A DNA stretch of 17,431 nt from an uncultured Alistipes sp. Lineage in GTDB: Bacteria > Bacteroidota > Bacteroidia > Bacteroidales > Rikenellaceae. The translations under genes were made by a program, and so were the position numbers. Numbering within the stretch: the stretch's first letter is position 1; each line of letters starts with the position of its first letter. The stretch covers positions 1 through 17,431 of the forward strand of contig URBJ01000044.1 in assembly GCA_900546005.1 (NCBI GenBank), written 5' to 3'. Below, piece by piece: positions 7,021-15,706 of this stretch. The notes under the pieces are model-generated. The model searched no databases, was not told the origin of the DNA, and saw only the letters and a program-made list of their open reading frames with translations.

Positions 7021-7041
7021 TGTCCTTTATAACTATTTTTT

Positions 7042-7049
7042 TACCTTTG
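7042..7049 (+). promoter_or_regulatory. -7 promoter element of the esterase gene
   Basis: TACCTTTG is an exact TAnnTTTG match, 28 nt before the ATG of the esterase, giving a short leader of about 20 nt. A good -33 TTTG is not visible at normal spacing. About 41 bp separate it from the divergent trpB2 -7 box. Confidence 0.5.
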
Positions 7050-7077
7050 TTATGGAATTAACCTTTATTTAGAAACC

Positions 7078-7902
7078 ATGAAAATCACCCGAATCGCCAT
7101 TTTCCTTTTCGTATTGTGCTCCGTTGTTTCGCTTCAGGGAGCCAATATCGATACGCTGAAAGTTCACAGCGCATCGATGAACAAAGAGATTCCCGTCATC
7201 GTCATCTCTCCCGAAACAACAGATCAATCAGCCCGTTTTCCCGTCATCTACCTGCTGCACGGACATGGCGGAGACGAATACAACTGGATCCATGTAAAGC
7301 CGGAACTGCCTCAGATGGCCGACCGTGACGGAATCATCGTGGTCTGCCCCGACGGTGAAAACAGCTGGTACTGGGACAGCCCGATCAATCCGGCCATGCG
7401 CTACGAAACCTTCGTTTCACAAGAGTTGCCGGACTACGTCGACCAACACTATCCGACAATCGCCGACCGAACCGGACGTGCCATCACCGGATTGAGTATG
7501 GGTGGACATGGTGCAATGTGGATCTCCATCCGACACAGCGACCGCTTCGGAGCGAGTGGAGCCACCAGCGGCGGAGTCGACATTCGACCCTTCCCCGAAA
7601 ACTGGAACATGGCCGATGCACTCGGAAAATTGGAGGATAATCGGGAGGTCTGGGAAAACCATACGGTGATCAACTTGGCCGATCAGTTGGAGAACGGCGA
7701 ACTGGCCATCATCTTCGACTGCGGCTATGACGACTTCTTCTTCGAGGTCAACAAGAATTTCCACGAAAAACTACGCGAACGAGGAATCGATCATGACTAC
7801 ATTGTCCGCCCCGGCGCCCACAATGCAGCCTATTGGAACAACGCGATCGACTACCAATGGATCTTTTTCAAAAAATATTTCGACAAAAACACCAAGCAAT
7901 AG
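7078..7902 (+). CDS. Secreted alpha/beta-hydrolase esterase (esterase D / CE1 acetyl- or feruloyl-esterase-like)
   Basis: A 274-aa protein with an N-terminal signal peptide (hydrophobic 6-19, likely cleavage near A22). YLLHGHGGDE (58-67) forms the oxyanion region. The nucleophile is S140 in GLSMGG (138-143), the acid is probably D218 (or D214) in FDCGYDD, and the histidine is H248 in PGAHN. W-rich loops near 97-99 and 252 may shape an acyl or sugar pocket. The family hydrolyses carboxyl esters, in gut Bacteroidota often acetyl or feruloyl groups on plant glycans or short-chain acyl esters. The export signal places it in the periplasm. It stands alone between a divergent promoter and a strong terminator, with no glycoside hydrolase or SusC/D pair beside it, so the substrate is unknown. 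It may be cytosolic-type esterase D repurposed for export. Confidence 0.85.
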   Translation: MKITRIAIFLFVLCSVVSLQGANIDTLKVHSASMNKEIPVIVISPETTDQSARFPVIYLLHGHGGDEYNWIHVKPELPQMADRDGIIVVCPDGENSWYWDSPINPAMRYETFVSQELPDYVDQHYPTIADRTGRAITGLSMGGHGAMWISIRHSDRFGASGATSGGVDIRPFPENWNMADALGKLEDNREVWENHTVINLADQLENGELAIIFDCGYDDFFFEVNKNFHEKLRERGIDHDYIVRPGAHNAAYWNNAIDYQWIFFKKYFDKNTKQ

Positions 7903-7936
7903 ATACAGGATATTGTTCCATACATATCGCCCATGA

Positions 7937-7980
7937 ACGTTCGTCACACGAGTAACCTCCGATGTGACGAATGTTTTTTT
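7937..7980 (+). terminator. Rho-independent terminator after the esterase gene
   Basis: ACGTTCGTCACA (7937-7948) pairs with TGTGACGAATGT (7963-7974) through 12 pairs (one G-U) around a 14-nt loop. A T run to 7980 follows. It separates the esterase from the surface-protein locus. An in-frame ATG at 7971 for the next gene lies inside this hairpin and is therefore an unlikely start. Confidence 0.9.
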
Positions 7981-8096
7981 GGCAACCTGCTGTAACTTTT
8001 TTTTTCTCTGCCCGTTTTACGTTACAAAAACATAACAAAACTGGGAATCTTGCCATTTCCTGCCAAAAATTATGTGACGGTTATGCTGTCTTACTA

Positions 8097-8123
8097 CGGT
8101 ATCGGAATTTTTGCCCGATACCG
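8097..8123 (+). other. 9-bp perfect hairpin just before the first surface lipoprotein gene
   Basis: CGGTATCGG (8097-8105) is exactly complementary to CCGATACCG (8115-8123), with a 9-nt T-rich loop. No T-tract follows, so it is not a terminator. It ends 21 nt before the proposed start codon and would sit in the leader of the locus transcript or act as an operator. No clear TAnnTTTG promoter is visible in 7981-8144. Confidence 0.45.
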
Positions 8124-8144
8124 CTAACGACAAATGTAAAAAAC

Positions 8145-9998
8145 GTGATATTGCAAAAAACTACCATATTCTCCGCTTTCGCCCTGCTTTTGCTCGGATC
8201 GGGATGCTCCAAAAGCAATGAATACCCCGAGCATCATCCAAATCGAGGAGGCGAAGTATATATCCGGGCCTATCAAAATGGAGAGTCGGCAGCTTCGGAT
8301 GCATCGACAAAGACCGTTATCGGAGGTGAAGCGCTCGACAAGACCTTCTGGACCGAACTGGATCAAATCATGATCTACTACCGACCGGCTGATAATGCAG
8401 ATCCACTATCGTCGCAACCGTTCTCCTTTTATCGTCCATATCCGGACGAAACACTTTTCAGTGCTACGATGCCCGCTCAACCGGAAGCCAGTTACGCCTA
8501 CTACGGGGCCTATCCAATACCCGAATCAATCGACGGTACCCGCGTCACCTATACGCTGCCCGCCACACAAGACGGCTCATACGACATGCGGAATTACGAC
8601 ATCACCGACCCCGCTACACACTCCTCATACAAAGGGAATCTCGACATCATGATTGCCGAACCGAGAACAGCACCAGCCCTCCAAAACGGTGAGGCTTTAG
8701 GCATGAATTTCCATCATCAATGTCACGTACTGCGGGTACAGGTCCCTACGGGACGAAACCAATGGGGCGAAAACGTCCGGAAGCTGCGAATCGAGTTCCC
8801 GACTGCCGTTGTCGGAAAAATGGAGTTGGATCTGACGGATCCGGCAGCTGCTCCTGTACTTACGGAGGGGAGCAATACGATCAACATCGAGCTCAAAAAA
8901 CCGTTGATCGAATCGGAAGAGGATGCAGTGGACGGCTGCTACGTGTGGGTTTTCCTTTGTCCGACAACTGTCAACGGAACGATCCGCTTTACGGCCTTCG
9001 ATGAGAACGGATACCAGTCGAATTCGCTGACCACAACGGTGAACAAGACCATGGCGGCAGGAGCCATTACCCCAATCACCCTGACCGTACCGGACGAACT
9101 GCCCGTTACGTGGATCGATTTCTCGATTATCGGCAACAATCTGGGGGAAAACCCGAATTCGTTTACCGTTACAGCGCCCGAGGGTGCCACGTTCCGCAAC
9201 GGGACGAATGAACAAACCTTTACCGTCAACTCGGATAACATATATTCTGTCGCCTTTTATTCAGAAGTAGATGGAGTACCTATCAGAGATCTAATACAAA
9301 ATCAAGGCCTTACACTTACATATGATTCAGAACATGCACGCGTATCCGAAATAAAAAAGATCGCAACAACAACAGGTAATCGGACCTCCATAAATCTTAC
9401 TGTTCCCTATTTATTCTATGAAGATTTCAGTAATATCAGTGCTTTTAACTCTAATTTAGACCAAACCTCTGGAAACCCCGATGCCATTTGGTTAGACCAA
9501 TTTGGAACAGAAGGTTGGTCTGTTTGCAGAACTGCTGCTGAAGCAGGCAAATCATTGAAAATTTCTGTACGCCATGAAACAGTTGCACAATATCCGGGGC
9601 GCGTCGATAGTCCTATGTTAACAGGAATTAAAGAAGGTAAAACAGTAAAGGTTTCCGTAACATTCAATGCCGGACAAACCAGCAAATGGGTCTATTGTAA
9701 ATTTGGAACAACACAAGATAATAATCTACATAAAGGTGATAATGAACCAGAAAATGGGTACAAAGAAATATCTTTCGACGTTACTAATAACATATCATAC
9801 GATTTCATACCCTCAACATACACCATACAAAACGAATCATTTATTAACAATTGTACTAATACGACCCGCTTGTCATGGAACGTTGTACGAACATATCAAT
9901 ATGGTAATCCATGGGAAAACGAAGACAACCAAAATGCTTGGTATTCCAGAACATGGTACATGTATCTCGACAACATCAAAGTTTCGATCATCCCCTAA
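8145..9998 (+). CDS. Fimbrillin-like surface lipoprotein with C-terminal jelly-roll-like domain
   Basis: About 617 aa with the GTG start chosen here; TTG at 8151 is equally possible. The only in-frame ATG (7971) lies in the upstream terminator and would bury the signal peptide. Residues 5-20 are hydrophobic and end in LLGSGC, a lipobox with lipidated C21, followed by SKSNE. K56 in ASTKT precedes FWTELDQIMIYY, recalling the TRA...W...D.I pattern of fimbrillin (Mfa-like) N-terminal domains. Also typical is the stretch MNFHHQCHVLRVQVP (about 186-200). From about 425 (FYEDFSN) a separate beta-rich domain ends in a W-rich segment and DNIKVS. DNA from about 9240 to the stop is clearly AT-richer than the first 1.1 kb. 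It leads a run of lipoprotein and outer-membrane genes and is likely a pilin-like or tip component. Family assignment is by motif only. Confidence 0.7.
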   Translation: MILQKTTIFSAFALLLLGSGCSKSNEYPEHHPNRGGEVYIRAYQNGESAASDASTKTVIGGEALDKTFWTELDQIMIYYRPADNADPLSSQPFSFYRPYPDETLFSATMPAQPEASYAYYGAYPIPESIDGTRVTYTLPATQDGSYDMRNYDITDPATHSSYKGNLDIMIAEPRTAPALQNGEALGMNFHHQCHVLRVQVPTGRNQWGENVRKLRIEFPTAVVGKMELDLTDPAAAPVLTEGSNTINIELKKPLIESEEDAVDGCYVWVFLCPTTVNGTIRFTAFDENGYQSNSLTTTVNKTMAAGAITPITLTVPDELPVTWIDFSIIGNNLGENPNSFTVTAPEGATFRNGTNEQTFTVNSDNIYSVAFYSEVDGVPIRDLIQNQGLTLTYDSEHARVSEIKKIATTTGNRTSINLTVPYLFYEDFSNISAFNSNLDQTSGNPDAIWLDQFGTEGWSVCRTAAEAGKSLKISVRHETVAQYPGRVDSPMLTGIKEGKTVKVSVTFNAGQTSKWVYCKFGTTQDNNLHKGDNEPENGYKEISFDVTNNISYDFIPSTYTIQNESFINNCTNTTRLSWNVVRTYQYGNPWENEDNQNAWYSRTWYMYLDNIKVSIIP

Positions 9999-10049
9999 TT
10001 ACTGACTACTATAAATCTAAAACCGGAAAACTAAATAAAACGATACCAC

Positions 10050-10829
10050 ATGAATACAAAAATTTACGCTACGCTGTTGATCGCGACATGGCTCCTATCC
10101 GGATGTGCGAAAAATGACGCTCCCGATCCGGAAACCGGTAAGGGTGCCGTCGCTTTCACCTGTTCGATCTCCGGCGCCGTCGATGAAATAGCCACATCGA
10201 AAGCCGATCCCCAACGGGAACTTCCCGCTGAATGTATTCCACAGACAGAACAACTGTCGTTGGTCCTATCGAGCGACATCGGAATCGTCGGATCCTATGA
10301 AGTCATGTCCGACTACGATCAGCCACTGCTGACGCAGGGGAACTACAATGCAGCTTTCACCTTCGGTGACCAAAACCAGGAGGGTCCCAATGCCTGCTAC
10401 TTTACGGGAAACACCGATTTTACCATCGTGGCCCGCAAAACGATCACCCAACCCGTCAGCCTGACCTTGGCCAATTCGCTCTACTCACTGACCTGCACCG
10501 ACTGGTTCATGAAATATTTTACCGACTATGAATTTACCGTTCGGACCGAATCGGGACTCCAAACCACCTTCGACAAACCGGTCTCCGAAACCGATCCGAT
10601 CTTCGTCAAAGCCGGAACCAAACTGTTTCTGAGCGGTAAAGCCACCAAAACAAACGGCGTCGAAATCGAATTTCAAGAGACCGAAATCGGAACTACTGCC
10701 GCTCGCACATGGCACACGATCACGGTAGATGCCGGTGAGGCAAACGACGTCGCAATCAACATCCTGTTCAACAATTCGCTGATTACCGCCGAACCCATAG
10801 ACGTCGAACTCAATCCAGACGCAGAATAG
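10050..10829 (+). CDS. DUF4493-type surface lipoprotein (short)
   Basis: A 259-aa protein. The signal peptide ends in WLLSGC, giving lipid-anchored C19, and KNDAPD follows. S50-K51-A52 lies about 30 residues after the anchor. The body is beta-rich: AVAFTCSISG (33-42), a GNYNAAFTFG-like turn after a Tyr/Asp-rich segment, YFTGNTDFTIVARKT, and the kla-like SLTLANSLYSLTC, then YFTDYEFTV. That order is characteristic of DUF4493 domains found in Bacteroidales surface lipoproteins of unknown function. It has only this domain. It starts 51 nt after the fimbrillin-like gene and lies 31 nt before a larger DUF4493 gene, so all are probably one operon. A structural or adhesin role is inferred from the locus. 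Confidence 0.7.
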   Translation: MNTKIYATLLIATWLLSGCAKNDAPDPETGKGAVAFTCSISGAVDEIATSKADPQRELPAECIPQTEQLSLVLSSDIGIVGSYEVMSDYDQPLLTQGNYNAAFTFGDQNQEGPNACYFTGNTDFTIVARKTITQPVSLTLANSLYSLTCTDWFMKYFTDYEFTVRTESGLQTTFDKPVSETDPIFVKAGTKLFLSGKATKTNGVEIEFQETEIGTTAARTWHTITVDAGEANDVAINILFNNSLITAEPIDVELNPDAE

Positions 10830-10860
10830 AACCATCTCACTTCGCAAAAAAACATTTGCC

Positions 10861-12669
10861 ATGATAAAAAAATACACCAAAACAATACTCCCGTTTCTGG
10901 CATGCGCCCTACTGACTACGGGATGTTCCAAAGAGCAGACCAACTTCGACAATCCTCAAACCGGATCCGGAGAGATGGGATACCTTGTCCTCTCCGGCAT
11001 GAACGTATCGGTCGCGACCGATGCCGAGGTGCTCTCTTCGATCGACTCAAAAGCTTCAACGGCCCAGACAACCGAAGCCTCGGACGACTATAAGGTCAAG
11101 ATCAAAAGCGTAAAAACGGGCTCGGTGCAGGAGTTCACCTACGCCGACCTCAAAAAAGCGGAAAATCAAAAAATCGCTTTGCAGCCGGGCGACTATATCG
11201 TTTCGGCCGAATCGGGGGACTATGCCGAATATATGAGTGGCGAGCACTATGCCGATTGGGAAAAACCGGTATATCGGGATTCCGTCGTCGTGGTAATTAC
11301 CAAGAATGAGGAAAAAACGGTCGATAATCTGACCTGCAAGTTAGCCAATATCAAGACGACCGTATCGCTGTCGACCGACCTGCAGGGTTTGTTCAAAACC
11401 GACGAAGAGGCGGCTTCCGACGAAGAGAAGCTGAAAGTGGCGCTCTCGATCGGCGACAACGGACTTACCTACGGACGGACCGAAGCCAACAGCGGCAAAG
11501 CCGGTCACTTTAAGGCAGTATCCGAATCCAATACCCTGAAACTCAACCTGACCGGACTCTACAACAAAGCTGCCGGCGACGAAGCTCCGCAGTATGTACC
11601 TGTCACATGGTCCAAAGAGATTACCAACTGCAAGGCCGGACAATGGAGAAGGATATCGATCAACGTCGAAAATGCGGATCAAGGAAACGCCCAGTTTCAA
11701 ATCACTGTCGAAACATGGGCCTATGACTCGAAGATTGACGTGGACGTAATGAAATGGCAACCCTTCATCGAAGAAACTATTCCCGATGAGGATGTTTCGG
11801 ATGCCGGGTCACCGGTCGTTACGCTCGACGGGAAAGACATTACTCAAGGATACTCGCTCACCAGTTCGATGTTCGACGCCGAACTTGGTAAATGGAAAGA
11901 GAACCTGAAGGCCGTAATCACCCCGAACACAGACGGTGCTACCGTAGAGTCGATCGACATGGTCTTCGAATCGGACAACTCGGACTTCATCACGGCTCTC
12001 GAGAACGGCGGATATGCGAATCACAAAGTGGTTCTATGGCCCGTTAACGGAGAAATATCCACTTATGTATTGGTCAAAGAGTCCTCGTCTACCTCTGCGA
12101 TTACAGCAACGGTTACGGACGAAGGTATGTCGGCCCTGTTCCAGCACAAGGGTACGCACACCATAAAATTCATCGCGAAAGACTCGAAGGGCCGTACCTC
12201 GTACACCCCGTTAACCGTACGATCTTCCGACGATGCCCCCGTTGTGGGCCCCAACATCGTTTGGACGGACAAGAGCGGCTCGAAGACCTACGATTTCGGA
12301 AAGCGATACAACCACAACGAAGTCGAAATTGTCATCGACGTGACTTCACAGACGGGGGTTACCGGTTTCGAGATCGACATCATCAGCGACAACGTACTGA
12401 CTCCAAGCGAATTGATCGGTGTAGGGCTCAACTCTCATCTCGATCTTGCCAATCCGGGAGAATATCAAACCGCTTTGGAAGGACTCGGATTCCCGACAGG
12501 TGCGAATGTTCAGGGTCAAAAATCGCTGTCGTTTGACATCTCCGGCTTCATGTCATTACTGTCCATGCTGAACAAAGAAGGAAACTGTGACTTCAAATTG
12601 ACCGTAACGGATGCCTCCGGCACGAATGTCAAAACGATCCAACTATACGTCACCCCGAAGTCTGAATAG
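10861..12669 (+). CDS. DUF4493 lipoprotein with two further beta-sandwich regions
   Basis: A 602-aa protein. Lipobox LLTTGC gives C22, followed by SKEQTNFD. The DUF4493-like domain runs from about 38 to 296: GYLVLSGMNVS at the start, S63-K64-A65, LQPGDYIVSAESGD, an EHYADWEKPVYRDSV segment, CKLANIKTTVSL, and a terminal VETWAYDSKI. Two Ig- or FnIII-like sandwiches seem to follow, about 312-455 (with HTIKFIAKDSKGRTSYTPLTV) and 462-602. It has no PCMD domain. The gene sits 31 nt after the short DUF4493 gene and 19 nt before the DUF4493-PCMD gene. Modular extracellular build and an N-terminal anchor suggest a surface-exposed stalk or binding protein. No enzymatic motif is visible. Confidence 0.75.
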   Translation: MIKKYTKTILPFLACALLTTGCSKEQTNFDNPQTGSGEMGYLVLSGMNVSVATDAEVLSSIDSKASTAQTTEASDDYKVKIKSVKTGSVQEFTYADLKKAENQKIALQPGDYIVSAESGDYAEYMSGEHYADWEKPVYRDSVVVVITKNEEKTVDNLTCKLANIKTTVSLSTDLQGLFKTDEEAASDEEKLKVALSIGDNGLTYGRTEANSGKAGHFKAVSESNTLKLNLTGLYNKAAGDEAPQYVPVTWSKEITNCKAGQWRRISINVENADQGNAQFQITVETWAYDSKIDVDVMKWQPFIEETIPDEDVSDAGSPVVTLDGKDITQGYSLTSSMFDAELGKWKENLKAVITPNTDGATVESIDMVFESDNSDFITALENGGYANHKVVLWPVNGEISTYVLVKESSSTSAITATVTDEGMSALFQHKGTHTIKFIAKDSKGRTSYTPLTVRSSDDAPVVGPNIVWTDKSGSKTYDFGKRYNHNEVEIVIDVTSQTGVTGFEIDIISDNVLTPSELIGVGLNSHLDLANPGEYQTALEGLGFPTGANVQGQKSLSFDISGFMSLLSMLNKEGNCDFKLTVTDASGTNVKTIQLYVTPKSE

Positions 12670-12688
12670 AGTTATCGAACCGATTTAA

Positions 12689-14896
12689 ATGAAAACGATG
12701 AAAAAATATATCCATTCTATCGTATGGCTGGCGTGCATGGCTGTCGTGCTGTCCGCCTGTACGAAAACCGAAGGCATAGACAACCTCCCGGGCGAAGCCG
12801 GAGGTAATCTGCAACTGAACTTTACGATCGACGAAAAAATGGTCTCCGGCACCAAAGCCGACACGTATGATCCGCTTACCTCGAGTACGCTCCGCATCTA
12901 TCAGGTGGAGAGCGACGGTGCAGAGGGTACGACCGAACGGCTGATCCGGAAATACAAACCGGCCTCCGATGTGCCTGCCTCACTCTATTTGGTATCGGGA
13001 ACCTACAAAGTGACGGTCGAAGCCGGAGACGGCAGTGAAGCTACCTTCACGAACAGAACCTACTACGGCGAAGAGACCTTCGAACTGGCGGCCCACGAAA
13101 CCAAAACCGTCAACGTCGACTGCAAGATCAAAAACGTTGCAGTCAAGGTGGTGTTCGACCCGACGCTTCAGAGCAAATTCGACATCAGCAAAATCGCCTA
13201 TGTATCGGCTTCAGATACTTTCTCAAAAGCTGATGCAGAGAACGATATGGTCCCCACGCTCACATACGAAACGGACACGACCGGATACTTCCTGCTGCCC
13301 GAAGGGGTCAGCAACCTGAGTTGGGGTTTCTACGGAGAGAGTTCCGACGCGGATGTCAACAAAAACAATTCGAAAACTGGGACTATCCAGCTGCCTCAAG
13401 GGGGATACCTCTATACGTTGACGTTCAAATATTCGAAAACGCCTGACGGTTACCTGACCGTAACGGTCAATGTCCGCGAATGGGAGACCGTGCACGACGA
13501 CAGCTACCTGTTCAGTCCCGACCCTTCGATCTCGGGAGAGGGATTCAACATCAAGTCCATTACGGGCTATTACACCGATCCCATCTCTTTCGCGATCACC
13601 TCGATCAATCCGCTCGCTTCACTCAAGTTTACGGATAACAAAGATACGGAGTATGTGGTGCTGGATGGAGGAAACGTTGTCGACGGGATTGCGGCTAAAG
13701 GCATATCCTATACGAAAACAGACGAATACAACGGCAAGCTGACCCTCGACGGAACCTTCTTCGGCACACTGGAATCGGGGATCAACCCGCTGAACTTCAT
13801 TATTACCGATACGGATGGCGGTGAGGGTAAAACGACCGCACAGATTGCCATTGCCGGAGCGTCGGGAATCTCGTCGCCCGATCTATGGTTTGGAACGGGC
13901 AACCTCGACGCCATCGTGACCAATCCCTCTGCTTCGGACATTCAGATCAAATACCGCAGCAAAGGCAAATATGACACCGAGTGGAGCGAATGGATCAGTA
14001 AACCGGCCGTGAAGGGTGCAGACGGCTTTACGTACAGCGTGGCACCGAGCGATCTGGCAGCCGATCACACCTATGAGTTCCAACTGACCGAAAACGGCAC
14101 AGAAGTTGGTGTTGTGAAGACAGTAGCTACTGAAACAGGTATACAAATGCCCAACGCGGGTTTCGAAGATTGGCACAAAAACGGCAAAGTCTGGTATCCT
14201 TACTCTGATGGAGGAACCGCTTTCTGGGGAAGCGGAAACCCGGGATCGACATCGATGGGTGAAGAGTTCAACACAACAACCGGAATCAATGATCCCCGGC
14301 CCGGATCGTCCGGATCCACTGCTGCTCAACTCCAAACTCAATATCCGAATATGTTGGGTATGGGAAAATTAGCAGCAGGAAATATCTTTGTGGGCGAGTT
14401 CGGGGCAGTATCAGGATTAGGAGGCACTGTAAAGATGGGAAGAGCCTTTACTTTCAATGCCAAACCAAAAGCCCTTCGTGTTTGGTACAAATGTTCACTC
14501 GGAATCAACGACAAAGGTGATGCAAATAACGGAATACAAGACAAATCAAGAATCTTCGCCTGCCTGGTGAACATGACCAATGGCAGTACCTATCATACAG
14601 TCAATACGACCCAACCCGAAGCGACGACTTTTGATCCTACGGACGAATTCCTCTACACGGACAAGACCAATACGGGGACATTGGAAGGACACATCATCGG
14701 ATACGGTGACTTTCTAATCGAAGCTTCGCAAAACGAATGGAAAGAACACATCATTCCGATCACATACCGCGAACAATACAGCAGTGAAAAACCGAACGTA
14801 TTGATCGTTACCGCATCGGCCAGCTACCGCGGCGATTACTTCGAGGGAAGTACCAGCAGTAAACTAATTATCGACGATTTCGAATTTATCTACTAA
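12689..14896 (+). CDS. DUF4493 plus PCMD-domain surface lipoprotein
   Basis: A 735-aa protein with start at 12689 (a second Met four codons in is an alternative). Lipobox VLSAC gives C24, then TKTEG. Domains in order: DUF4493-like about 40-265 (with T55-K56-A57, SGTYKVTVEAGDG and the closing VREW); an Ig-like region about 275-390; an FnIII-like module about 396-482 (KYRSKG..EWSEW); and from N489 (NAGFEDWHKNG) to the end a PCMD domain (putative carbohydrate metabolism domain), ending in SSKLIIDDFEFIY. PCMD is a beta-sandwich found in Bacteroidota surface proteins and its name reflects a structural guess, not a proven activity. It precedes two barrel-like proteins by 9 nt. It probably forms the sugar- or partner-binding end of the surface complex. 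Confidence 0.8.
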   Translation: MKTMKKYIHSIVWLACMAVVLSACTKTEGIDNLPGEAGGNLQLNFTIDEKMVSGTKADTYDPLTSSTLRIYQVESDGAEGTTERLIRKYKPASDVPASLYLVSGTYKVTVEAGDGSEATFTNRTYYGEETFELAAHETKTVNVDCKIKNVAVKVVFDPTLQSKFDISKIAYVSASDTFSKADAENDMVPTLTYETDTTGYFLLPEGVSNLSWGFYGESSDADVNKNNSKTGTIQLPQGGYLYTLTFKYSKTPDGYLTVTVNVREWETVHDDSYLFSPDPSISGEGFNIKSITGYYTDPISFAITSINPLASLKFTDNKDTEYVVLDGGNVVDGIAAKGISYTKTDEYNGKLTLDGTFFGTLESGINPLNFIITDTDGGEGKTTAQIAIAGASGISSPDLWFGTGNLDAIVTNPSASDIQIKYRSKGKYDTEWSEWISKPAVKGADGFTYSVAPSDLAADHTYEFQLTENGTEVGVVKTVATETGIQMPNAGFEDWHKNGKVWYPYSDGGTAFWGSGNPGSTSMGEEFNTTTGINDPRPGSSGSTAAQLQTQYPNMLGMGKLAAGNIFVGEFGAVSGLGGTVKMGRAFTFNAKPKALRVWYKCSLGINDKGDANNGIQDKSRIFACLVNMTNGSTYHTVNTTQPEATTFDPTDEFLYTDKTNTGTLEGHIIGYGDFLIEASQNEWKEHIIPITYREQYSSEKPNVLIVTASASYRGDYFEGSTSSKLIIDDFEFIY

Positions 14897-14905
14897 ACGC
14901 ACTGC

Positions 14906-15694
14906 ATGAAAAACACAATCGTTTTTCTTACGCTGATAAGTTTTCTCGTTTCCGGGTATCGACTGGCGGCCAAAACGCCGGTCGATACCGTTTCGGAAAA
15001 GGAAATGATCCACCAGACCAAAAAGAAACGGGGACTGATCAGTATGAGCAATACCTTCGTCCCGAAAGGACAATGGATTGCCGGAACATCGGCCTCCTTC
15101 TCGACCCACACGAACGACAACTACACGTTTGTCGTCGTAGAGGGAATCAACTCGATCGGACACACGGTGAAGGTCACCCCCATCCTGGCCTACGCCCTGA
15201 AAAAGAACATGGCCATCGGAGCCCGATTCACCTACTCGAGAACGTTTTTGAAGGTCGACCGGACGGAGATCAAACTCGGCGACGAAGATACCGGTATCAA
15301 CCTGTCGGTCGACTCCTACTATGCCCTCAAACACTCGTATGAAGGAGCGGTAATCTGGCGGCAGTATGTCCCGTTCGGGAACAGCAAACGCTTTGCCCTG
15401 TTCACGGAGATGCAGCTCGGCATGGGCGGATCGCAAGCCAAATTCGCCGCCGACACCCCCGTGAGAGGCACCTACGAAACCGGATTCCTCATGTCGCTCG
15501 GTGTCTCGCCCGGACTGGTCGCCTTCGCAACCAACAACATGGCCATCGAGGTGAACGTCGGCGTCATGGGTATCACCTACAATCATGTCAAACAGGTTCA
15601 CAATCAGGTCTCCGTCGGCGAACGATCCAGCAGCATGATGAACTTCAAGGTCAACATCTTCTCGATCGGACTCGGCGTCGCATTCTACCTATAA
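14906..15694 (+). CDS. Outer-membrane beta-barrel-like protein, copy 1
   Basis: A 262-aa protein with a cleavable signal peptide (hydrophobic 4-17, cleavage near A22) and no lipobox. After a basic linker (KKKRG), strands alternate polar and hydrophobic residues with aromatic girdles: GQWIAGTSASFS, PILAYALKKNMAIGARFTYSR, AVIWRQYVPFG, FALFTEMQLG. The last strand ends in FSIGLGVAFYL, a typical barrel end for insertion by BAM. It aligns along its whole mature length with the next gene. It lies 9 nt after the DUF4493-PCMD gene and 12 nt before its paralogue. It may anchor or assemble the neighbouring lipoproteins at the outer membrane. The family name is not known to me. Confidence 0.65.
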   Translation: MKNTIVFLTLISFLVSGYRLAAKTPVDTVSEKEMIHQTKKKRGLISMSNTFVPKGQWIAGTSASFSTHTNDNYTFVVVEGINSIGHTVKVTPILAYALKKNMAIGARFTYSRTFLKVDRTEIKLGDEDTGINLSVDSYYALKHSYEGAVIWRQYVPFGNSKRFALFTEMQLGMGGSQAKFAADTPVRGTYETGFLMSLGVSPGLVAFATNNMAIEVNVGVMGITYNHVKQVHNQVSVGERSSSMMNFKVNIFSIGLGVAFYL

Positions 15695-15706
15695 ACGAAA
15701 ACAACC

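Noticed and set aside
6746..7072. 108-codon plus-strand frame through the pyrimidine tract
   Set aside because: Its product is a string of Ser, Pro, Leu and Phe dictated by CT-rich DNA, it spans two promoter elements, and it has no signal or family pattern.
7971..8144. ATG at 7971 as the start of the fimbrillin-like lipoprotein
   Set aside because: The ATG lies inside the esterase terminator stem, and 58 extra residues would precede a proper lipoprotein signal peptide that needs to be N-terminal.
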